A DNA stretch of 64,000 bases from Lagopus muta (Eukaryota > Chordata > Aves > Galliformes > Phasianidae): positions 42,433,967-42,497,966 of the forward strand of contig NC_064437.1 in the NCBI RefSeq assembly GCF_023343835.1, read 5' to 3'. This document shows, in pieces, positions 44,601 through 56,056 of this stretch (positions are counted from its first letter, which is position 1; every line of letters begins with the position of its first letter). The notes beneath the pieces were generated by a model. It worked only from the letters and a program-made list of their open reading frames with translations, had not been told where the DNA came from and did no database searches. The translations under genes and the position numbers were made by a program.

Positions 44601-47600
44601 TCACTGTGTTCAGTGCCGTGGGCTTTAAGGGAGATTACGGAGGAAAATGATAGATACAATATGAGCTTTAGAAACTGTATCCATGAGCTGTATCTATAAC
44701 AGACAAGAAGGATATACCTGTCTCCAAGATTGGCAAGCGCCTGTGCCAGGCCGAACGCTGCTGGTGAGGCAGGAGAGCTTCTCTGCAGCACCAGGGCAGT
44801 GACAGGAGGAGCAGCTGAGCAGGGAACGGTTTCCTGCCGCCCTGCTCAAGGAAGCACGCGTTCCTGGCACACAGGGAAGAACTACTGCACATCATCTCCT
44901 GGTTTTTGTACAACAAGTACTAGTTGCCATAAGGTGATTTATTGTGGGTTTGTTTAACAGTAGCCCAATCAACATGCATTTCTAATTGCCTTTTATGCTC
45001 TCAGCCACAAGTCCATTTTGGAAAATAGTTCAGTTCACCTAGCCATCAATCTCTGGTGACCGTAAAAAAATCCAACGCTCTGTCTAATGTTGTTTTAATT
45101 GCAGGAGCCACTAGAAGCACAAACCAGAATGAGCACTTGGGTGTTAGGTTTTGTGCATACCTGTAATAAGAGACAGTTCAGGCTTGTTATTTAATTAGCA
45201 AGACAAAAGATGAGCAATGAAAAGCATGGTCCTTATTTCACACTCTGAGCTGTTTTGCTCAGAGTTCTTGGGAGTCTTGATAGGCCAAGCAATGCACTCC
45301 CGCACACTTAGCGCTTTGTGAGAAGCAGAACAACTTGCTTTCTTTCTCAGTAGTGTTCTACTTGGGAAGACAGGCTAAATTATTATCTCGAGGATTATGG
45401 AACAAAGCCACTAAACCACCTGTCATGTTCTACCTCTTCACAATCAGTGAATTGAAACTTGTACAGATGGGATGTTAAGAACTCAGGAGTTACAGGGGAA
45501 TCATTTTCCAAGAAAGGCAGAAAAAAAGTGCTGTAAAAAATCTGCCAAAAGACCACCCTGGATCACGAGAACACGAGGCTGAGAGCTAGCTGTGTGATGT
45601 GAAATGGTTTTAGAAGAGTAATGAACAGACCTGTGTGAAGATCTGCTCAGGGCCCTGAGCCTTGTGGGAAAAGGCCAGCGGGTAGGAGAGGCTTTGGCAC
45701 AGCCAGAAGCAGCCTGGTCCTGATGATGAGTGAGAGTCCCATCACAATCAGTTTCTTTCTTCAAGGTTTTGGCTAAGCTGGAAGATAAGCTGAGAGGAGG
45801 GAAGGAATTTCATGCTGTTATCTGCTATGTGCATTTATTTGTAAATGGGTACTAGAGCCAGAGAGATGGTGAAAGACCCTTCCACTATACTGAGTGATTG
45901 CAATGAGAAATTAGATCATACAAATGCATGAAGGGCAAAGAGTAGCCACCCAGTTACATGTATAGATGAGAAATGTTTCCTCTGATGAAGGTTTCATCTT
46001 AGGAAACATGAACTTCTCTGCAGCACACCATGTACATGAGAGGGGAGTTTCTCCACATGACTTCATATTAATTACCGACAAATTGTCATACAAGAAAAAC
46101 CTTAGTCCTCTCACACTCCTTACAGCTATGATTAGCATTTTCCTTTCAGACATTAGGAGTGACCTTGCTTACCTGGAATTCATTACTCAGCCACCTTGCA
46201 TAATGTATGGAAGTACAGTGCTCACACGTGGGGTCATGTGGTGCTCAGGTGCCTGACTGCTCATGTACCACCTGAGTGCTTGAGGAACATTTATGGAGAA
46301 TTCACAGCAGGCTGGCAAGGCATGAGGAACATTACAAGTGAATGCAAAAGAAATGCAGCTCTTTCCAAGTGGGAAGGCATCAGAAGATCCAGGACAGCCA
46401 CTCTGTAGATGGGTGTGCAGGTGCTTTGCGTAGCTGTGGATGAAGCTACTAAGGGATGGCAGATATTATGGGAGTCCGCCTGTGTTCCAAAACACAGACA
46501 TTTCAGCCGTAACACAGGAGCTGCAACCTACAGAGAGGTCAAACCTCTCTGGTTTGAGGAGCAGGTAATAATGGTAATAAGGTAAGTGTCTGAACTACTT
46601 TCAGAACTTGTTCGTTATGCTACTTTATTTTGAACAAGTAGGATGAGGCGGGGGCCTGGGCTGCTGCTACTGAAAATGGAATTGCTCAGGAAATACATCC
46701 TGCAGTGGCTTTTTTTGCAGGGAGTGGAGGTCAGCACCATCATATCTCCCAGGCTGGTCTGGGAGGCCGTCACAGCACTGGTGCAGCTGGAAACCAACTG
46801 TTGGCTCACCCACCTCGACCAGCTCCTGCAGAACCTTTCCTCTCACTGTATGACTCCGCTGCCTGGATCCCATCTCAGTTACATGGTGTAAAACCAAAAC
46901 CAGAGGAGTACTGATACATCCTACAATCTCTGCCAAGAACACTAGAAAGGTGTAACCAGATGAAACGAAGGGAAAGAACATCACGCTTAACATTTTAAGA
47001 CTATTGGGGTGGTAATGTGACATTCTAGGCTGAGGTGTGTTTTAGAAGTGAATTTTAGCTGTCACTCAAGTGGGACATGGTTGGAGTTTTTACAGAGGTA
47101 CAGGCAGCAAGGTGCCATACCCACAGTCCCAGGCAGCTCCTCACCGGCAGCACAACGGTCCCCCACCTAAGGGTTTTAATGCTCCTTCCCCATTGTAGTA
47201 CTTGAATTTCTGGAATAATTTGCTCACAGTTCTTTGGTTCAAATTGACCTCCTTTCTGTTCTTTTCCTCTTCAGAGTATTTAGCAGCTTTCTGCCTAATT
47301 ATTTTCCTTATTGTGTCATATCTTCATGGCCGTTCTTCTCCTCTACTCTGTTCCATAAGTGCCCTGCTTTAATCATCTGTCTGGAAGAGCCTTGAATGTT
47401 CCTTAAATTTGTCATGCATGTCAATCTGAATGATGGCTCTTTGAGCTAAGAGCTTCCTCTGTACCAACTATTCTGCCAGCACTAAACTGATTCTAACAAT
47501 AATCGTAATTTTGAGACACCTGGGTTTTGGTTGTACAACTTCACAACAGAAGTTGAACGCTAAAAATATGGTGTTAGGCATCGTTTTTAACAAAGAACAT

Positions 47601-48401
47601 CCAGAAATGTAGCTTCACTCATGTAATGGCTAAAAGATTCCCCCAAGTTTTCCAGTTAACAATTCAGGGACCATCTTCCCAGTGCTGTTGTTCTGATTCC
47701 TTTCTACTTTTTTTTACAGTTTCTCTACAGAAAGGATTGCTTACCATAAGCATTAGTGCATTACCTAGTGTGGAAATTGATGACGTACTTAGATGACATA
47801 ATTACATATGACAATCACCTGAATATGCAGTGTCCCACCAAACTCAGCTAGTCTGTTGTCAAGTGAAAATTAACGTCTGTCGCATTTACAACTGAAGAAG
47901 TCATTTTTGGATAGTGAAATGTTTGGTGAAATACTAAAAATCTCAAGGTAAGAATTTTTATTAGCAGCCAATGGAGACAGGAGTCCAGCTTTCCTACACT
48001 ATTGATCCTATCCCAGTGTCGCTCCTCTAAATTTTGCCATCAGTTTGGTAGGGGCAATATGAAAGTAATGCTTCCTCACAGAGGAACATCATTCATAATT
48101 TAGAAAGGAAACCTGTAAGCAAAGTATGAGTGAAGCAATGTAAGTAGGACAGCTAGTGAGAGATGCACATGGAAAGTCCAAAATCTGTTGATTTTGCATG
48201 TTTAAGAACATACAGAAGGTGCGTTCTGAGAAATACAGAAACAACAGTCAAGGAAAAATAAGCATCTATTATAAATTTGAAATATACGAATAGATGGTGA
48301 AAACTGCTTTCAATTTACTTACGCATTAAAACCTCAGCTCCAGAATTTCATTACTTAAGCATGGGGTACTTCTTCAATAGTCTTTAGAAACCAAATGAAA
48401 G

Positions 48402-48421
48402 AGAAAAAAAAAAAAAAAAAA
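48402..48421. repeat. A-rich homopolymer (about A20)
   Basis: An A run following GAAAGAG. It is a simple repeat in the intergenic region. Confidence 0.8.
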
Positions 48422-49560
48422 GATGACAATCCTAACAATTGGAGCACTTTGAAAATATTTGGCTTTTTCTAGCATTTGACCAGCTCAATATGAAAAAAAA
48501 AACAAACACAAAAAAGTATCTTTCAATCAGTTCACAGTAATCAATATGTTGATATGGGAGCACAGTGACAACTGAAATCAAATTTTCCAGAATAGTTTAA
48601 CAGGACCCCCAGAACAGCACTATAACACAACTCTGGGCAAACAGCAATGTCTAGGTTGTAATATTCAATCAATTCGAAAATTTGGACTTACAGAAAAAAA
48701 ATAAAATTGGTAATCCTGAAACTCTTAGGACATTCAGTAGAACAGAAAACGAAAATGCATAGAGAGAGTATTTAAAAATAGGTATATACTAGCATTTCTA
48801 GAGAATCTCAGTTCGTGTGCATTACTGTATCTATCAAGAATACAGTGAGATCACTAATTGGAAACACACTGGACAAAACAAGTAGACGTATTCTATAAAT
48901 GAAGGGAAACAGCTTTATCTTGTCTAGCCCACATACATTGACAATAGAATATTTTAAGCACAAAGAGGAGTTAAAGAACAGAAACCAATTTAGGTGAGGA
49001 GCTCCTGAAAATGCAGATAAGCCATAGAGCGGGCAAACCAGTAAGTCCCTCCCTGCCAGGCTGTTTGCTAACGCCCTGTAGGAGTCATGCTGTAATCGCT
49101 GTCTGCTTGTTTTTTAAATAGAAATGTTTAATTGGTTAGGTTCCTTGTAGGCTGTTCTTACATTCCCCTGGAAAATGCTGTACACTGACAGACACAAGAC
49201 ACCTCTGCAGAAGGTGCAGAGCTCTGACCTTCATTCCTTTTAGAGAGAAGAGTGAGCTGGGCATTGGCACAATGACTGACATCAGGAGTAACATCCCACA
49301 TGGAACTGGTAGGACTTCAGTGATACAGACAAAGGAAAACTGTCAGAAGGTGACACACTAGTTTTAACTCAAGCTATGAAAAGGAAAGGTAGTCATTCAC
49401 AATTGGAAATTCACAGTGCAAAAGGATTTGGGCAGACTTGGAATTGAAGCAGATAAGAGGGAAGTGGGTTCTAGGTAAAAATAAATAAAAACAAATAAAA
49501 AACTAGGTACACAAACATCAAATATGTTAGAAGAGTTTTAGGAAGTAATAAACAAAGAGC

Positions 49561-49642
49561 AGTAACATATGAGAATATTTATATTAAGTAAGAGTTGTAC
49601 CAGTAACATATGAGAATATTTATATTAAGTAAGAGTTGTACC
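49561..49642. repeat. Perfect 41-bp tandem duplication
   Basis: Two identical consecutive 41-bp units, each beginning AGTAACATATGAGAATATTT and ending GTTGTACC, with no mismatch. The identity implies a recent event or an assembly duplication. Confidence 0.97.
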
Positions 49643-51610
49643 ACTTTTTCTATGTTATCTAGCTTCCTTCTTTAAAGAAAAGAAAGCAGCTCTATTGACA
49701 CAGCACTTATGTGCAGGAGTCCCACTCCCACTGTCCAGTCAGCAAACAAGCAGATGGTGCCACCTCCATTTCTGTAGTTTGTCTCTTGCTCCTATAAAAG
49801 GCACAATCAGGTGTCTGGGAACATAATGCAACAAACACAAATAATATGTATTCAGAATTCCATACTGACTAGGAAGAGTAGAGAAAAAATGTAGGGACCT
49901 GAGAGTGTTCTGAAGTTGTTCAACAATGAGGCAGCATGACAAGCACAGGAGGCATAAGAGATACTCCCATATGTGGCTGCCTGCAACCACAGGAGAGCAA
50001 ACATTGCAGGGCCACACTGACACAGAACAGAAGACTCCAGCATGTACTGGATGCATGCATCATACATATCCTGGTGTCAACATCTGGGAGAAGCTCCATC
50101 TGGAGAACTGCCATAGCCTTCTGACTTCCAAGTGAGCATGAAGAACAACCAGCACTGAAGGACATCACTCACACGCTTTGTGCAGAAATACCTCCATCCT
50201 GAGTGCTGAGGCAGGTCTGTACACTGGCTGACTGGCCCTTCTGAGGAGCTTCCAAGAAAACAAAACACCAAAATGTTGATTAATTATTGGTTAGGATAGG
50301 TAAATGCATTGATTGCATTGTAAGTCAGTTTTATTACTTTATCCCGAATTACCATTTTAACTGATAATGCTAGCAAAGAAGGCAGAACTGAGGCAGAAAC
50401 TTTTTTTTTTTCCAATTTTGAGAAAATGAATTTTTATATTTATCCATAATTACTTATGTGTATTTCAATCAACAGCAGGGGCTTCTGTCCTTAAGAGGTA
50501 ATTGCTGTATCTGACTTACAACGTGTAGATACTCACAGTGTGAAATGGTTAGGTTGTTCCTATCTATAGAATATATTTGAAAGGTGGGTTTAAGCTAAAC
50601 ACTTCTGCAAATGCAATATCCAGAAGGTACTCAGGAATTCTCTACAGAAACAAATCCTTAGCCTTCGACAAAGCGCCCTGTGTGTGACTGTGGCTAGTGA
50701 CAGGTGTGGGACTCTGCCAGGAATGGAGCTGTGCGTGCCACTGCTGCTGCCAGTGCCCTGTGCATGCTCACAGAGTCATGGCTTGGTCTGCCAGCAGCTC
50801 AGGGTGCTGAGAGATTAAGCAGAACTGCATTCTGAAACCAACCTTCAGCTTTAAGTGGGAATACATTTAAAAAAAAAATCATTTTAGTTATCTCCCATTA
50901 CTGATTTCCCCTAAATGACAGACTGCAATTAAAAGAAAAATAATGAGACTTGTGAGAATTTAAAACAAAGAGAAAGCTAACAGTCTCCCGTGCTGTTGGA
51001 TGGTCAGTCCCTCCGCTAACATCTCCCTGCAAGGATTACAGTCGCCTTGCATTTCAGAACACAGGTCAGCACAAGAGATAAGCCTCTTTTTGTCTTATTC
51101 ATGTCATGGAAACATTTCATTTCAAAGAAATTGCTCTGTTTTTTGGTGGTATGCGGGACTATCTGTGCTGAACTGCAAGTCATCAATATGATTTCATGTC
51201 AGGGTCTTTTCTTCAACATGATCCTGTGCCTATCAGTAAATCTGTGCTCCCTATCTCCTAGCCTGGGTCTCTTCCATTCTGGTTTGCACCTTTTTCCCTT
51301 CCTGGAGCAAACCAGAAAGGTTCCCAGGAAGTGCCATCCTGCACACATAGCCTTCAGATGAACACATGAGCCCAGAGAGAAGGGCAAGTAGGGTGTTCCA
51401 AAAAGAAACTGACAATTTACAAAGCAGCTGCCAATTAGCCAGACCTTAATTTTGCAAATTTATTTAGGAAAAGGAATTAACATGAGCAAATGAGAATACC
51501 TCAGTGTTACAACAGAGTATATAAATGTCTAGCAATAGTCAAATAATTTGATCTTTAAATACAAAATAACCACATGAACACCTAATATACAGGTTTCATC
51601 TGAATACATA

Positions 51611-51616
51611 TTTATT
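51611..51616 (-). terminator. ZMIZ1: Candidate distal ZMIZ1 poly(A) signal AATAAA
   Basis: Minus-strand context is ATCTAATAAATATGTATTCA. It is a canonical hexamer at the end of the long UTR. Confidence 0.45.
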
Positions 51617-51716
51617 AGATAAATATTAGGTTGTCACATCATCTAACTACATACAGTTTTGCAAGACTAAAAATCACAATTATTTTTTCTGACCAGTTTA
51701 AAGTATGAAATGATTG

Positions 51717-51737
51717 CATTGTACTGTACATACAATG
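51717..51737 (-). promoter_or_regulatory. ZMIZ1: Small perfect hairpin in the distal ZMIZ1 3'UTR
   Basis: A 7-bp stem (CATTGTA/TACAATG) encloses a 7-nt loop and contains UGUA cores. It lies about 100 nt upstream of the distal poly(A) signal. UGUA is also the CFIm-binding element of poly(A) sites, so a 3'-end role is possible but unproven. Confidence 0.35.
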
Positions 51738-52161
51738 TACAAACAAAGACAATGGCCATTTTTGCGTGTTACGTCAGATTGTATTTTTTTTTTTTAATTC
51801 CCCTCTGATCGCGATATCAAAAATTGTACAAAGTATGAATTTGGTTACAATTTACTTTTTTTGTAATCCCCTTATTTTTCTTCATTATTTCTGTAGCACC
51901 CTAAAAATACACAGGTGATAGACTAGTACACGTAAGCTAAATATTACAAGTAGATAAAACAAAACAAAACGAAGGATCAGAGTATATTACAGAAGTGAAA
52001 GTGAAACGAATGCCGAGACTCCACAAACGCTAACAAACAGGATTCATTTTCCACATAAGATGGAGCTTCAAGCTTTTTTTTTTTCCTGCGAAATAAAAAC
52101 AATGCACATTCCAAGGAAAATGAATGCATTTCTGTTAACATGTCTCTATTTGTCATTTACA

Positions 52162-52169
52162 TATGTACA
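52162..52169 (-). promoter_or_regulatory. ZMIZ1: Pumilio-type motif TGTACATA in ZMIZ1 3'UTR
   Basis: Exact UGUANAUA match in mRNA sense, the most 3' of the three found in this UTR. Confidence 0.45.
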
Positions 52170-53670
52170 GATGTCCCTTGAGTCTCCGCTGCAGACATTG
52201 GCGTGTATCTGTCAGTCCTATAATAATGTCTTGCCAGCAGAACTGTAGATTTCTGTGGGTTCTTTCCCAGATGAACTTCCATAGGGAAACAATTAAAAAG
52301 TAAACAAACAAAAAAAGAAGAATAAAAATACTACTGGAATTTCATACAATAATTAAGCTTTAAAAGAAATGACTGTGATTACCCTATTTGCTAGGCTTTT
52401 TCTCTAAAATTTAATACGGCAGTGAACAGATAAAAAAATAACTAAATTTTCATTTAGAAGCATTTCCATACTGAATCTACTATACAGTACCTGATTTTAG
52501 CTGACATAGTTTTAAAACTGTCTCGTATGTCCAACATTTGGGAGATGGGTAAAAATCGTGTTTTCTCTCATAAGTTCTGCTTAGAAACCAAACGCTCCTC
52601 TAAGCTCCGACATGTCAACCATCCACTTTAATGCTCTATTACTGTACAAAGCAGATGCAAACACTGCTCCAAACATATTGCTAATATCTATGTGGGTTTG
52701 TTTTTTTTTTCCCTTTATTCTTTCCAGCAGGTACTTTCAGATGATACATTTTAAATACTACCAGTTAGCAAAAAGTCAATTCTTAACATACCTGGTTTAA
52801 AATACTAACGCTGTGTTTAAGAGAAAAGCAATTTCAGGTGACTAACTTAGCTGCTCAGGAAACAATGAAGAGTGGATTAAATAGAATCAATTAAAAAATC
52901 TGAGCAACCCATTCCATCTAGTACTGAGAAATGTTCTTTATTCCAAAACCTATGGCTTAAGAAACTTCCCCCGAAATGAAACAAAACAAAACCCTAAGGG
53001 CATAATGTCAGTTTATCATTCATCACCCCTGAAAATGACTTCAATACATATATGAACAATGCAGCAAAAATACAGGGGAAAACTACTACAGTAAAATGGC
53101 TACAAAACACATCTGTAACTGAAGAATGGTCTTTCCTAGTGTTGGCATGGCAGCAGCACCACACCACAACCGTGTTACCGTGTATTATACCAAGGTATCT
53201 TTAATATTCTGCAGAGATCCTCTACAGGTTGTCAAGCCTACATAAGAAAAAAGACATTTCTAAGCAGAATAAAATGTACTATACTGTTTCCCTCCCCACC
53301 CACCAGCATCCCTTCGTGTTAGTGTGCCCAGCTCTGCAGGCTGGAACACCAGCACAGTGATAGAAATACGGTACCTTACGTACTCGCTGCTTGCCTTAGT
53401 GCTTCTTCACCCGTTCAGACAGCTGCTCCTAGGTGTCCTGCTCACTGGGGCAAAGGGACAAAACTTCTGCTGTCACCAGCCCACAGGCACCACATGGGCA
53501 GGGAACATCAGTTGGTTGGGTGATGGGATTTTTGCCCTAGGCAATCACTTCTTACTGTGTTTCCATGACAGAGCTGGGCCCTGATTGTCCAGGTACTGTC
53601 TGACATATCATTTCATTCATCAGGTAAATGGATATGAAGTTTGGGCTAACTTTTCAAAAGAAAACAGGTT

Positions 53671-53701
53671 GGGGGGGGGAGGGAGAGGGGCGGGAAGGGG
53701 G
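53671..53701 (+). repeat. G-rich tract with G-quadruplex potential (C-rich in ZMIZ1 mRNA)
   Basis: Runs of nine, three, four, three and five G separated by one to three bases satisfy a G4 pattern on the plus (template) strand. The mRNA carries the complementary C-rich tract, a possible poly(C)-binding protein site. Confidence 0.75.
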
Positions 53702-53755
53702 AAGAAAAAAAACCTCCCTTATTCTGTTAAAGAACCCTCAATGTTTTGTTGTTGT

Positions 53756-53771
53756 TTTTTTTTTTTTTTTT
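53756..53771. repeat. T-rich run (A-rich in ZMIZ1 mRNA)
   Basis: T-run after GTTGTTG. In the transcript it is an internal A tract, a potential false oligo(dT) priming site. Confidence 0.8.
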
Positions 53772-53891
53772 GTTAAAAAAGGACCCATATATTTTTTTTC
53801 AGACAAGGTATTTAAAAACACCAGCAAAAGTATAATCAGATCATGAAAATGTTGAATATTATCAAAGACGATACTAAAATATTCACAAAGA

Positions 53892-53899
53892 TATTTACA
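53892..53899 (-). promoter_or_regulatory. ZMIZ1: Pumilio-type motif TGTAAATA in ZMIZ1 3'UTR
   Basis: Exact UGUANAUA match in mRNA sense. Confidence 0.45.
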
Positions 53900-54062
53900 A
53901 TAGCAATTCTTAAAATAATTGATTTTGCATAATGAACAGCGCCTTTCTTAAAAAAACTTGAAACAGGAAAAATATAAGTGTGGGACCATCTCTACATAAT
54001 ATGTTTGACAGATTCAATACTTCTACTGGAAAATAAAAGAACTAAACCGCCATTTCCTTTAA

Positions 54063-54070
54063 TATCTACA
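54063..54070 (-). promoter_or_regulatory. ZMIZ1: Pumilio-type motif TGTAGATA in ZMIZ1 3'UTR
   Basis: Exact UGUANAUA match in mRNA sense, about 165 nt upstream of the TGTAAATA copy in the mRNA. Confidence 0.45.
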
Positions 54071-55948
54071 GCAAGGTGCTGCTGACTAGCATATATATAT
54101 CACGACGCATGTACAGCAGTAGTGGGAAATGTTAACAAAGAGCAAAATAAAACAAGAACTGCAAAGAATTTACAAACATGACTTTGGTGAGGAAAGCAAA
54201 TCCAGAGTTGTAAGCACATAGCATGCCATTTACAGCTTGCAAACTGAACACAGAGGGCTAGGAAACTCTAGTCAAACAGATGGGAACAAACAAAATTTGT
54301 CTGGCACTTAAGTTTAAAATGTGTTGTGGCGAGCAAATAAAAGTTACTGGATTGGGTTTGGGATGAGGAAAGGAGTAGGTCAAATTTGCTTTAGTAATAA
54401 AAAGAAATTAACCAATAACTCCACAGTGGGCAAAAGCTGAAATGTTGCACCACGAGGGCAAAGTTGGCACACATGCACTTCTTACACAGCTACTGTACAT
54501 AATTTATAAAAGAGAGAGAGAGAGACAAAGAGCACAGAAATGGGCACAGAAGCAATAGGAAGCTCATGCAGGAGAAGCAACCACACGAGAAGCACGGATC
54601 ACAGGGGCAAGACAGTGATAGTGGCATTAGGGTCTCTTGAGGGCAGCAGCAATCTACCAAGTCATTTTTCCTCCCCATGCCCTTTCCTTCATGAGAACAA
54701 TTTCTTCCTGGTACCTAAGGTTTAAAAAAAGAAACCGAAGGAGGAGAAAAGAAAGCTTGAATTATTTGTAACAGTCATGAAAACAGAACGCAAAGCAAAA
54801 TAAAAAAGAAGCTATGTCTATCCAATTTCAATGCCCCTCTTCAAGCTGATTATGAAAAATAATTATGCAGATCGTGATGTTACTCTCCCTCATCCTGCAA
54901 CGATTTCCTATCTGCCTTTGACCTAGCTTGTCTTATTATGTGTTGTGCAACACACACAGTGATGCAAACGCTCAGGAAGCAAAGGCTGTAGGTTAATAAT
55001 TGAGAGTTTTGGTTTGCATTCCCCCCTCCCTCTCTTTTCCATTCTGTATGAATTAAATGGCAAAAAGACCACTTACAACAATCTTGACAGGTGGGTGTCA
55101 ACGCAGCCACAAACGGTAATGATTTGAAACCAAACCACAGAAAAACCCTAAACATTGAAAGTATTTTTTATTTTTTCCATGTGCTTCCAATGTGTGTGTT
55201 TGAACAGAGGAATCCTTTGCAAAGAAGTGTTTAAGATTCCTGAACTTTTCTAAGTCCAAACACATGCGGCTGCGGCCTGGAGATGCTCAGGACTCCATTA
55301 CTGACAACGTGTTTACTAAACTGCTGTCACCCTCTTGATGGGCTCGTATTTCTTCCCTACCTTTGCCATTTTACTGTACAATCTGTGCTTTCTGGAGCTT
55401 TGTTTGTGTTTTTGTTTTTTGTTTTGTGTGTGGCCAGAAAAATTACTCCAACACAAACTTGTGCTTGGAGAGGGACAGAGGAGAAGCAGGGTGGAGGGAG
55501 ATGGTTTCAAAAAAATGGAAGAACATGCGTTGGAAGGACACTCTGAGACAGGTCAATTAAAGACAGTTCCATTTTGTTGCCTTTTCTTCCCTTGCCAAGA
55601 TTTGTTTTTGCCAAGATACTTCACACTATGTTTATCACAGAACTCTCTCTCTATAGGATGAACAACAAACGGGGTTTCCAATAGCTGCACAACTGTCTGT
55701 GTTTTGTTGTGACGCATAGCATGGCGGACTCTGAGATTACTGTAGTTTTTTGTGTATTTTTTCTCCCGGCACTTTCACAGTTTTTGAAGCTGACAAAAGC
55801 AGTTCTGAGATGAAGAAAGCAGGGAGTGCACCACTGGATCAACTCGTGAGGTGTTTTTTTCTTCTTTTGTGGAAAAGGAGTGTTAAGATTCCTCGCTGTG
55901 CAGCCACACGTGTGAACAAGTGAAAGGGGTGGGGGAATACATGTGGGT

Positions 55949-56056
<108 letters not shown>

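Larger units (their letters stand above)
44601..51600. other. Intergenic region between PPIF promoter and ZMIZ1 3' end
   Basis: About 7 kb of mostly AT-rich unique sequence. It contains an exact 41-bp tandem duplication, A-runs near 48.4 kb and a T12 run near 50.4 kb. A GC-richer block at 46.63-46.9 kb has frames on both strands but no homology I recognise. An additional minus-strand AATAAA at 51459-51464 could be a further ZMIZ1 poly(A) signal. Confidence 0.6.
51590..55948 (-). other. ZMIZ1: ZMIZ1 3'UTR (inferred extent)
   Basis: About 4.3 kb follow the ZMIZ1 stop on the minus strand, AU-rich and without recognisable exons. Candidate minus-strand AATAAA signals lie at 52937-52942, 52714-52719 and 51611-51616, with another at 51459-51464. 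The last of the first three is used as the provisional end because it follows a U/A-rich segment with a potential hairpin. Three Pumilio-type octamers and a C-rich tract (G-rich on the plus strand, 53671-53701) are present. A UTR of several kilobases fits the human gene. Confidence 0.55.
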
